Shown here: piece after piece, positions 9,827-17,992 of the stretch
Numbering within the stretch: the first letter of the stretch is position 1
Layout of the letters: every line of letters starts with the position of its first letter
From: Catalinimonas niigatensis
Lineage (GTDB): Bacteria > Bacteroidota > Bacteroidia > Cytophagales > Cyclobacteriaceae
DNA: 64,000 nt
Assembly: GCF_030506285.1 (NCBI RefSeq)
Contig: NZ_CP119422.1
Span: 496,001-560,000 of the forward strand
Reading direction: 5' to 3'
Program-made: the position numbers and the translations under genes
Notes under the pieces: model-generated
The model's input: only the letters and a program-made list of their open reading frames with translations
The model's database searches: none
What the model was told of the DNA's origin: nothing

Positions 9827-10936
9827 TCATATCAATTTGTTTGATGTTTTCAAACCTTTGGGAAGACTAATCAAAACTTCCTGATTGCTCAATACTTTTT
9901 TAGTATTCTTTCTGTACATCGTTCGGGCATCATAAAAAGTATCACCTGACCGTTGTAGTATATTTTTTGTCTGATTCCAATATTTCAAGGGGTTTAAAAG
10001 CCAAGCTTCAAAAAGAGCGCTTTTGGGAATATCCAATATATCTGAGACTTTGTCGCCCAGTAAAAAGCGCATATACTTGGGGGCCAGCCACTGCAACCGG
10101 GCAGGACTGTTGTCATGGATATAATTAAGTAATGCTTTAGTTAGTAAAACTCCTGCTTCTGACTGTCTGAACTGGCGTTCTGCAATCATCTTATTTAACA
10201 CAAAAGCTTCTTTAGATGTGTCAGGCAAAAGCCTTTCATCAACACCCATACAATAACTTGCCAAGTTCCATAAGTGAATGTAGGCCAGGCTTTCTTTTTG
10301 GCTTACCTCAATTCCGAGCTTTCGCATACCACGTACAGGCATCAATGACATAGATAAGTTTGTACCTGCCATATCTTCCTGATTAATAGCTTGCCCCCAT
10401 TGCTTATTCCATGATCCCATTTTTTTAATGTGGTATCGTATGGAAGCATGAACTAATCTTACCTTTTGAGCGCTGGCAATAGCTGATCCTTCTTGTGAAA
10501 AACTCCCTGGACTAGCTACATCAAAAACATAGCGCCCAGTCTCCGCCAGCCGCTTACCCGTATCGTATTGCATCCTTTCAGAAAGAAGGAGTACCTGAGC
10601 ACCGTTGGCAGCAGCATAATCATAAGGTAAGGATAACAAACCTAGCATCAATGTCAGTGAAGAGGCGTGTTTTTTAAAAAAATCCTGGCCAAGTTCTACC
10701 ATTTTGCGATCTGCCCATACTGGTAATTTTCTGCTATCATTCAAAAACAATTTTACTTCTTCAGGCAATGAAGATGGAATTTGATAAGAATTGGTCTTCA
10801 ATTCATTGATTAACTTACGGAATAATGCAGGCTGACCCGATTCAAAAATTGAAGCTACGGCTTGGTCTGCTACATGATCAGTTTGGATTCTCATTTGATC
10901 CAGAAATTCAGGCTGGTAATACTTGATCTTTTGCAT
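9827..10936 (-). CDS. MpaB/latex-clearing-like oxygenase family protein (DUF2236)
   Basis: 369 aa. It resembles the ER-bound oxygenase MpaB / rubber oxygenase (Lcp) catalytic domain: KLPVWADR near 71-77, a GLLSLPYDYAAANG helix near 99-112, a VRLVHASIRYH block (His163, His169) and the QAINQEDMAGT block at 182-191. Members characterised elsewhere are haem b proteins that cleave polyisoprene or oxidise prenyl chains; substrate here is unknown. No signal peptide is evident, so a cytoplasmic protein is inferred. It is monocistronic. Assignment rests on motif pattern only. Confidence 0.75.
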   Translation of the reverse strand: MQKIKYYQPEFLDQMRIQTDHVADQAVASIFESGQPALFRKLINELKTNSYQIPSSLPEEVKLFLNDSRKLPVWADRKMVELGQDFFKKHASSLTLMLGLLSLPYDYAAANGAQVLLLSERMQYDTGKRLAETGRYVFDVASPGSFSQEGSAIASAQKVRLVHASIRYHIKKMGSWNKQWGQAINQEDMAGTNLSMSLMPVRGMRKLGIEVSQKESLAYIHLWNLASYCMGVDERLLPDTSKEAFVLNKMIAERQFRQSEAGVLLTKALLNYIHDNSPARLQWLAPKYMRFLLGDKVSDILDIPKSALFEAWLLNPLKYWNQTKNILQRSGDTFYDARTMYRKNTKKVLSNQEVLISLPKGLKTSNKLI

Positions 10937-11044
10937 GAAGAATTTTAAACAGTAACAACAGGTAAAGCTGAAGGGTTTAGACTTAAGTCAATTCAGATTG
11001 AATATATTTGATCTGGAAAGTATTATTGCACATTCACCCGTTAT

Positions 11045-11221
11045 GCACCCTTGTACAATATGCCATCAGATCATAAATGGTTTATGAGAGCTGCGATAAG
11101 TTAGATTCTGGCTGACCAATTAAAAAGGTTAAATTTACATTATCCTAAAGTTAGTAAACTTCAGCAAGAGATTTTCGAAAAAGCCAGACAGCTTTTTAGC
11201 TTCGCTTCTGAAGATCTTTAG
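11045..11221 (+). pseudogene. Remnant of a PPK2-family polyphosphate kinase (C-terminal end)
   Basis: The plus strand in the frame of 11045 reads as the end of a PPK2 protein: an APLYNMPSDHKWF block (family APWYxIPADxKWF), then RAAIS, an in-frame TAG at 11102-11104 where the family usually has Glu or Gln, then ILADQLKRLNLHYPKVS, and a natural-looking stop at 11219-11221. About 59 codons remain. No upstream part of the kinase (Walker motif) is present between this and the divergent gene at 10936. The stop overlaps the end of the minus-strand isomerase gene by a few bases. Confidence 0.75.
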
Positions 11222-12129
11222 AGATTCTTCAGGTATTCAACACTTGTTTTTAAATCTTCAAGTATATTCTCTGACTGTTCCAGATTAAGAAAATAATAAG
11301 GTATATCTGCTGTCTCTTTTAATTGCAGGAAAGATCTGAAATCTATCTTCCCCTTCCCTACTGATTGATACATCTTCTGACCTAAAGTAATGGCTCTATA
11401 AGATTGTGGGGCATCAGAGCCCAAATCCCCCAGATGCAAAAGCGCAATCTGCTCTTGATATTCTTTAATAAAATTTTGAATGTTAACCCCTGCTATGCTT
11501 AGCCAGAAAATGTCCACTTCAAATTTCACCAGTTCAGGATCAAACGTTTCAAGCATCACTTCAAATGGAGAAGTATTTTCCACCGGCTGAAACTCAAAAT
11601 TGTGATTATGATAACAGAGTTGAATCCCTGCTTCCTGGCAGGCTTTCCCAGCTTCATTCATCCATTCACTAAACGAGCTGTACCACTCTAAGTCACCTCT
11701 ATCTTGCGGAAAAATATCTGGACAAACCAAATAAGATAAATTATATTTGGAGGCTTCTTCAATAAGTTCTGAAAAGGTCTCGATCTTTGGTTTTGCTTTG
11801 CCAAACGCAAGATAGGGCTCCCAGTTTTTAGTGATGTAAGGGCTCGCAAAATAGCTGGAATGTACTTTGAATCCCATACCCGTCAATACTGGATGAAGGC
11901 GCTTTAGCAAGCGGATTTCAGGAAGTTCAATATGGCGCAAACCTAAATTATAAATGTACTCTAACGTTTGCTGAGGCTGACTTACTAATTTATCCTGCAC
12001 ACAAGCAAGCTGCAAACCCAACTTATTCATGAGAGGGGTTTGTTGAAAACTTTGAGAGGAAACAAATTTTAAGCCGGGTAGCAGACAACTACTGGTAGCT
12101 ATAAATTCTCTTCTGGAAATATCCTTCAT
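11218..12129 (-). CDS. Sugar phosphate isomerase/epimerase-like TIM-barrel protein, exported
   Basis: 303 aa of the xylose-isomerase-like TIM-barrel family. The N-terminus carries a twin-arginine motif (SRREFIA) and a hydrophobic segment, so folded export by Tat is inferred. Metal-site elements are visible: a Glu in HIELPEI, YHNHNFEF (His pair), EVDIFWL (Asp) and LLHLGD (His). Such proteins isomerise or epimerise sugars or keto-sugars; the substrate is unknown. It stands alone on the minus strand and ends against the PPK2 remnant, without an obvious loss of its own C-terminus. Confidence 0.85.
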   Translation of the reverse strand: MKDISRREFIATSSCLLPGLKFVSSQSFQQTPLMNKLGLQLACVQDKLVSQPQQTLEYIYNLGLRHIELPEIRLLKRLHPVLTGMGFKVHSSYFASPYITKNWEPYLAFGKAKPKIETFSELIEEASKYNLSYLVCPDIFPQDRGDLEWYSSFSEWMNEAGKACQEAGIQLCYHNHNFEFQPVENTSPFEVMLETFDPELVKFEVDIFWLSIAGVNIQNFIKEYQEQIALLHLGDLGSDAPQSYRAITLGQKMYQSVGKGKIDFRSFLQLKETADIPYYFLNLEQSENILEDLKTSVEYLKNL

Positions 12130-12341
12130 GATTGATATTATTCAATTTCACATTCAGAGCACAGATATGGAATGTAAGGTACAAAATTCGTTTGGTGCCA
12201 ATTAAACATTTTTTCAACATAAAATAACCCATTTACTGTTTAAGCTTACGCTTTAATTAAGTCTCTCTTTTTCATGGCTGGCAAAAGATGTAGCACATCA
12301 CAAAAAAATGCTCAATTTAGAGATGACAAAGAGCTCAAGCC

Positions 12342-13643
12342 ATGCGTAATTTACTGCTATTTATCTTTTTCTTAGTCACACGTATATCCTTTGCTCAGCA
12401 TCCAGTTTTAAGCCATTATCCGGTAAATCCCTCACTTTTCAATCCTGCATTTGCCGGATACAAAGGATTATCGGAAATACTACTGAATCACCGTCAACAA
12501 TGGATTGGAATTAATGGAGCACCAACTGTATCAACATTTCAACTGAGCATACCTTTTGGAACACGAATAGGCGCAGGAATAAGGGCACAACGCTTTACGA
12601 GAGGTGCAATTAACACAAACACATTTAATGGCATTTTTGCTTATAAAGTCCCCTTTGGTAGAAATACAGTACTAACTTTTGGATTGGCTGGTGGTATTAC
12701 TTCTACGGGGTTAAATAGTAACAGCAGCTATAATATAGCTGATCCGGTGGTAGCAGCTTTTTCTGAAAACCAGATCCATCCTGATTTAAAGTTTGGAGCT
12801 AATTACCATCTCAGGAATTTCAATCTGGGGATCACCTTTACTGAGATGATTTTTTCTGACATTTATAGAACAAAATTAGCTGATCAGACAGATGTAAAGT
12901 TTTATGAAAATTACATTGTCAATTTTGACTATAAATTTAAGATTCCTGCATCTAAATTCAGTTTACAGCCCTTTGTTTTATATACTGAGGATGAATACTC
13001 CAATCCCTACTTTGAGGCAGGAAGCTTGGTGAAATATCAGGAAATCATATATATGGGAGGTTCGTATCGGCAGGATTATGGCATGAGTGTTCTTACCGGT
13101 ATTCAAATCAAAAAACTTGCCATTGGTTATGGCTATGAATTAGCTTCTCGTATGGTGAATGCCATCGGGCAGGGTACACATGAAGTTCAGCTTAGCTACC
13201 GATTCTATAAATCCTCAACCGTACAAACAAAAGCTTCTCAGCAAGAACAACATCAAATTGCAGAAGATGTGGAAGAAGTTCAGGATGAGTTGGTAAAAGA
13301 ACCATTAGATACTCAGGAAAAAAGAGATGAAGAATTTACGCGCCTGGAGGAGATCCCTGCGCATACCATCTATCATAGAGGTGACTCACAAAATGAGTTG
13401 CCAGTAGGATTCTATGTCATTGCCGGTGCCTACAAGACGCAGGAAAATGCTAGAAAAAGAACTACAGAATTAAGCAAAGAAAGATTGTTTGCCGCCAATG
13501 CTTATAACTCCGAAAGCCAGCTTTTTTATGTATACGTTTATCGTACCAATAGCTTGAAAAAAACAATGGTTGCCAGAGATGAATACAGAAAAAAAGCATC
13601 TCTAGAAGATGCCTGGTTACTTGAAATCAAAGATAAAAGATAG
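12342..13643 (+). CDS. PorP/SprF-family T9SS membrane protein with C-terminal SPOR-like domain
   Basis: 433 aa. A signal peptide ends near FAQHP, followed by the PorP/SprF signature LSHYPVNPSLFNPAFAGYKG, shown here only as far as the motif, and an outer-membrane beta-barrel to about residue 290. Next comes a Gln/Glu-rich linker, then a ~75-residue C-terminal region (GFYVIAGAYKTQENA...) with the strand-helix pattern of SPOR-type domains. PorP/SprF proteins assist secretion or anchoring of specific T9SS cargo. The SPOR-like tail would face the periplasm, where such domains bind peptidoglycan. It lies upstream of two large T9SS cargo genes. Confidence 0.85.
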   Translation: MRNLLLFIFFLVTRISFAQHPVLSHYPVNPSLFNPAFAGYKGLSEILLNHRQQWIGINGAPTVSTFQLSIPFGTRIGAGIRAQRFTRGAINTNTFNGIFAYKVPFGRNTVLTFGLAGGITSTGLNSNSSYNIADPVVAAFSENQIHPDLKFGANYHLRNFNLGITFTEMIFSDIYRTKLADQTDVKFYENYIVNFDYKFKIPASKFSLQPFVLYTEDEYSNPYFEAGSLVKYQEIIYMGGSYRQDYGMSVLTGIQIKKLAIGYGYELASRMVNAIGQGTHEVQLSYRFYKSSTVQTKASQQEQHQIAEDVEEVQDELVKEPLDTQEKRDEEFTRLEEIPAHTIYHRGDSQNELPVGFYVIAGAYKTQENARKRTTELSKERLFAANAYNSESQLFYVYVYRTNSLKKTMVARDEYRKKASLEDAWLLEIKDKR

Positions 13644-13654
13644 TCTGCTATCTT
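13637..13654. terminator. Small hairpin shared by convergent gene ends
   Basis: AAGATAG (13637-13643) and CTATCTT (13648-13654) form a 7-bp stem with a 4-base loop that includes the stop codons of both convergent genes. There is no strong T-run next to it on the plus strand (CTTCTGG), so its terminator role is uncertain. Confidence 0.3.
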
Positions 13655-14445
13655 CTTCTGGTACTTTTTCCCCGACGCATCCCTAAGATATCCAGATGAA
13701 AGGCATAGGCTATTGAAACACTAATCTGGGAGTGTCCAAAGCTATAATTCTCTTCTACACCACTTGTAGCTATCGGTAAATTCAGATTGCTACCCATAAA
13801 CGTACTGCCCCATGTGTACCTTAAATCAAACTGAAAAATGTCTCCTTTCTTATTAAGAGGTATAACTACACCTGAGCCAATGTTCAACCCAAATTGTAAA
13901 CGATTAGCGTCTTCGGCAAATAATACATTTTCCTGAGTTTCTTCTTCTTTAAAATGAATAGTGTACTCCGTCTGAACAAGCTCTGTACTACCGTAAGTCT
14001 CTAAGCTGGTCAACGTTCCTTTTCCTGCCAACCAATAAGCAATATGAGGACCGGCATTAATATAAGCTTTCGGAGATTTTGCACTTTTTTTAAAAGGAAA
14101 GGTCAACCTCAACATCAATGGTAGCTCTAGAAAATGATAACGAGCTTCATGTGACCTAAGTAATGTAATTAAATCGTTAGTTTTCTCATTTTTACCTCTC
14201 TGGCTATAATAAAGTTCGCTATAAAAAGAGACTTTACTACTTAAATTGAATCCGTATAAAGCTCCAATTTGTGGTGCATAGGTCATATCCTCTGTATAAT
14301 CAACTCCACCATAAAGTTTAGCATAGCGGGTTGTGGATGCGTGATATCCTACTTTAGGCCCAAAGAGGATTTGTGCTGATGCTGATTGGGCCATTACCAT
14401 ACAAACTACCAATATATAAAAGAAAATGTTGATGTGCTTAGTCAT
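13648..14445 (-). CDS. Outer-membrane beta-barrel protein (PorT-like family)
   Basis: About 265 aa. The start at 14445 gives a classical signal peptide ending ASAQ; an ATG five codons upstream (14460) is also possible. The mature part alternates polar and aromatic residues in short strands, contains FLELPLMLRL and INAGPHIAYWL, and ends with a basic C-terminus after an ISVSIAYAF strand. It matches the small outer-membrane beta-barrel family common in Bacteroidota, whose members are mostly uncharacterised; one relative, PorT, is part of the T9SS. It is convergent with the PorP gene and divergent from the next cargo gene. Confidence 0.8.
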   Translation of the reverse strand: MTKHINIFFYILVVCMVMAQSASAQILFGPKVGYHASTTRYAKLYGGVDYTEDMTYAPQIGALYGFNLSSKVSFYSELYYSQRGKNEKTNDLITLLRSHEARYHFLELPLMLRLTFPFKKSAKSPKAYINAGPHIAYWLAGKGTLTSLETYGSTELVQTEYTIHFKEEETQENVLFAEDANRLQFGLNIGSGVVIPLNKKGDIFQFDLRYTWGSTFMGSNLNLPIATSGVEENYSFGHSQISVSIAYAFHLDILGMRRGKSTRRR

Positions 14446-14643
14446 AGGAGAAAAGACCATAAGGAGTAATAATTCTGTTTTACTGTGTCAGATTGTAGAA
14501 CTAAACTACAAAAACGTCTTATGTAGCTATGTCTTAATTTATCCTATTCTCAACAGTGTAAGAATTGAGAGATGAAAACATTTTAAGTTACCCTAATAAA
14601 GTTCAAAGTTTGCCATAGATTAGGCGTAGCTACAAATTCTAAA

Positions 14644-17600
14644 ATGGCGTTATTATATAGAATTACTCTTTTCTTTATATTCTGTTCTTCCTACTGTAAT
14701 GCTCAAATACAGCTGACTAATTTTTACCCTGCATCTGCCAATTACCAAGATACGCTATATATCGTAGGAAATGGTTTTGGAAATAATCCCGGTAGCGTAT
14801 CGATAAATATTGGGGCTGGTACTGCTGAAATAGTTTCCATACAGGATCAGCTTATTAAAATAATTGTTCCCACTACAGCTACATTTGGGAAAGTGATTGT
14901 CACAGATCTGACTAATAAAGAAAGTCTGTCTTTTTCTACGTCTTTTTTACCTAGCTATAGTGCCTCCGGTTTTGACCATACGCATCTGAATAATAGTAAA
15001 AAAATAATCCCGGAAGAAGCAGGCTTGTACGACCTTTGTACCTGTGATTTTGACCAGGACGGAGATATTGATATAGGTACTGTAAACAATGATGAAGCAG
15101 CAAAGCTGAGTTCCGTCAATGTATTCAGCAATACTTCCACTGCTCCTAACGATGTAAGCTTTGCAAAAGTCCAGGGTTCATATTTTAATATCAATCAGCC
15201 AGCAAGGAATATCAAATGCAGCGATGTAAACGGTGATGGAAAACTAGATTTACTTGTCAGCCAGGGAGGAATAGTGGCTGAGAATATTTATGTCTTTCAA
15301 AATCTTAGCACTTCTTCCCCTTCAGTCATCAAATTTGCCAGTCCTATTATTCTTAGTACATCTTTTGAAGGCCAAACTAAAGGAACAAGGAGGGTTGAAG
15401 TTTATGATCTGGATGGTGATCATAAACCTGAAATTGTGGTCAGCAATCAGACTTCTCCCCTCCTCATTATATTCAAGAATGCCAGTACCAATGGAGTGAT
15501 TAACTTTCCCTTAAATCAAAGGGTTTTTATAAGTGTACCCAGCAATACACTTGGTCTAACAATTACTGATCTTGACGGAGACAAAAAAGCAGAAATCATA
15601 ACTTCTAACAATCTAGGCAGTAATTTCTATGTGATCAAAAATAACAGTGAGAAGGGTAGTCTTTCATTCACCAATCCACAGACTTTCACCCTTAGTGGTC
15701 AATTAGTCAACCTAGTTTCAGGAGATATTGATGGCGATAAAAAGCAAGATTTGGTGCTTACCGATTTTGAAGATGGGGCCATTCTACTTTTGCTCAACCA
15801 AAGTAATTCCAATAGTATTTCCTTTGCTTCTCCAATCAGGATGAATGCTGCCATCCAGCCCTGGGGAATAGCCTTGGGAGATATAGCAGGCAACCAGCAA
15901 ACAGATATTATTGTATCTACTCAAGCAGCTACTGATAAAAATCTGATTTTAAAAAATAACTCTCTGCCAGGTGATCCAAACTTCGAACTCATTCAGGCAG
16001 GTTATCCCTCTGCTTATCGTAATATCAACGTTGCGGATATCAATAATGACTCAAAACCGGATATTGTTTGTACTGAACGTGATGCATTTGGTAATTATTA
16101 TGTCACTTATATTCAGAACAACAATTGCATAAAAGCTGAGGTCTTCCCAGTCAACCCTCCTGCTATATGTGAGGTCAATCCCCTTACATTGTATACCCAT
16201 CCCAACAGTAAACTCAATTATCAATGGACTAAAGATGGCGTGGCGCTTAGTGGTGAAAACGGGTCAACTTTAACAGTGCATCAGCCCGGTACTTATGCTC
16301 TTCAAATTACAGATACTTATAGCAGTTGTCTTAGTATATCAGAAAATATTGAGATTACAGAAGACAGTGGAAGCATTCCTGATGCGCCAGTTATAATCGC
16401 TCCCAATCAGGTATGTTCAGGTAATGATCTTCATCTTTCTGCCGGTTCAAATGCTTCCTTAAATTACTTTTGGACCGGACCTAATGGCTTTGAATCCACT
16501 GAGATGAATCCTGTGATTGCAAATGCAGCTGAAGAGCATGCTGGTGAATACCAACTGGAAGTAAGAGATGGACTGTGTAAGAGTAGTAAAAGTTCGCTTT
16601 TTATCAATGTGGTTCCTCAGAGTGAAATAGTCATTAATAGAGTAGGTTCTCTAACTCTTTGTCCTCAGGACTCTGTAATTTTTAATATCGTTGATCCTGG
16701 TCTTTCTAATATACAATGGTACAAAAACAACCAGATTATCGTCGGAGAAAACAGCAGCATTTTGTCAGCAAATGAATCAGGCGCTTATCATGTAAAGGCT
16801 GAGAATGTAAGCGGATGTTTAATCAGCAGCGATATGTTTGAAGTGGATAAAATCACATTAGATGCTGATTTTTCTATGAGTACAGTTACTGCTTGTGTAG
16901 GAGATTCAATTGAATTCGTAAGTAGGGCTACAAATAACGCAAATTTGATTTTTGCATGGGAATATGGAGATGGAAGTCTCTCTTCAGCGCAACAAAGCAT
17001 GCATACTTATACTGAAGCAGGTACATATAATGTCAGCCTCACTATAGAACTAGACAATAGTAGTTGTAGCAACACCCAAACCCAAACCATAAACATACTC
17101 TCTTCGCCAGACTTTGAAATAAATGCTTCATCCCAAGTGGTATGTCCAAATGATACGATTACGCTAAGCATAGCAGGAAATATACCATTTTTAGAGTGGG
17201 AAGATGGAAGTACAAACAATCCCAGGTACATCATGCAGGGTGGAACTTATTCGGCTACCGTAACCAATGAATTTAACTGTAGTAGTACACAAACTGTCAC
17301 GATAATACAAGGCGCAGTGCCGGAAATTATTATTGATAGTGATGGAGGTAACAGAATCGTTTTGGGTGATTCTGTTCAGCTATTCGCTCAGGGAGCAAGT
17401 ACTTACTTCTGGCAAACTTCAGAAGGCCTGAGTGATTCTACCCTCGCTAATCCTCTTGCCAAACCCAAGCAAACTACTTCTTATGTGGTCAACGGATTTT
17501 CTGAAGATGGCTGTAGTAGTACTGCCATGCTCACTATTTATGTAGATATTGATGAAATCAAACTTTATGCATTGGATATTTTTTCACCCAATGATGACGG

Positions 17601-17829
17601 CGTGGAGGACAGTTGGGTAATTCACAATTTTGCAGAATATCCCGAGTGTTATTTTTTGATTTTTGATTTACAGGGAAGGGAAGTGTTTCGTTCTGCCGCA
17701 CCCTATCAAAATGACTGGTCGGGTACCAACCATCAGGGTAATCCCTTGCCGTCTGGTGCCTATTATTACGTAATAAGATGTGGTGATGAAAAAAATAAAG
17801 CAAGTGGAAGTGTAACTATCCTCCGATAG
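14644..17829 (+). CDS. T9SS type B exported protein with IPT, FG-GAP and PKD domains
   Basis: 1061 aa surface protein. In order: signal peptide (to ~21), an IPT/TIG domain (~22-105), FG-GAP/VCBS propeller repeats with repeated DxDGDxKxD-like loops (~125-490, for example DFDQDGDIDIG, DVNGDGKLDLL, DIDGDKKQDLV), three Ig-like segments (~500-740), a PKD domain with WEYGDG (~745-830), another Ig-like region, and the type B sorting domain from ~970 (LDIFSPNDDGVEDSWVI, a GREVF strand, an LPSGAYYYVI strand). The Asp/Gly loops suggest calcium binding. The layout suits a surface adhesin or polymer-binding protein. Confidence 0.9.
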   Translation: MALLYRITLFFIFCSSYCNAQIQLTNFYPASANYQDTLYIVGNGFGNNPGSVSINIGAGTAEIVSIQDQLIKIIVPTTATFGKVIVTDLTNKESLSFSTSFLPSYSASGFDHTHLNNSKKIIPEEAGLYDLCTCDFDQDGDIDIGTVNNDEAAKLSSVNVFSNTSTAPNDVSFAKVQGSYFNINQPARNIKCSDVNGDGKLDLLVSQGGIVAENIYVFQNLSTSSPSVIKFASPIILSTSFEGQTKGTRRVEVYDLDGDHKPEIVVSNQTSPLLIIFKNASTNGVINFPLNQRVFISVPSNTLGLTITDLDGDKKAEIITSNNLGSNFYVIKNNSEKGSLSFTNPQTFTLSGQLVNLVSGDIDGDKKQDLVLTDFEDGAILLLLNQSNSNSISFASPIRMNAAIQPWGIALGDIAGNQQTDIIVSTQAATDKNLILKNNSLPGDPNFELIQAGYPSAYRNINVADINNDSKPDIVCTERDAFGNYYVTYIQNNNCIKAEVFPVNPPAICEVNPLTLYTHPNSKLNYQWTKDGVALSGENGSTLTVHQPGTYALQITDTYSSCLSISENIEITEDSGSIPDAPVIIAPNQVCSGNDLHLSAGSNASLNYFWTGPNGFESTEMNPVIANAAEEHAGEYQLEVRDGLCKSSKSSLFINVVPQSEIVINRVGSLTLCPQDSVIFNIVDPGLSNIQWYKNNQIIVGENSSILSANESGAYHVKAENVSGCLISSDMFEVDKITLDADFSMSTVTACVGDSIEFVSRATNNANLIFAWEYGDGSLSSAQQSMHTYTEAGTYNVSLTIELDNSSCSNTQTQTINILSSPDFEINASSQVVCPNDTITLSIAGNIPFLEWEDGSTNNPRYIMQGGTYSATVTNEFNCSSTQTVTIIQGAVPEIIIDSDGGNRIVLGDSVQLFAQGASTYFWQTSEGLSDSTLANPLAKPKQTTSYVVNGFSEDGCSSTAMLTIYVDIDEIKLYALDIFSPNDDGVEDSWVIHNFAEYPECYFLIFDLQGREVFRSAAPYQNDWSGTNHQGNPLPSGAYYYVIRCGDEKNKASGSVTILR

Positions 17830-17992
17830 AGGCTTTTACTTAAGCACACATGTTAAAATTTTTTCTATGCTTATTTACATTATTTTATTTTTATGTACAT
17901 GGTAATACAATTACATCTTTAGATAAACTTAATTCAAAGGATCTACTTTTTTTTACTATAATCTTTATGCTATACCACAAGTAAAAAAAGTC

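Noticed and set aside
17850-17985. 44-codon frame with signal-peptide-like start ahead of the giant gene
   Set aside because: Very AT-rich, no ribosome site or conserved features, and hydrophobic frames arise by chance there.
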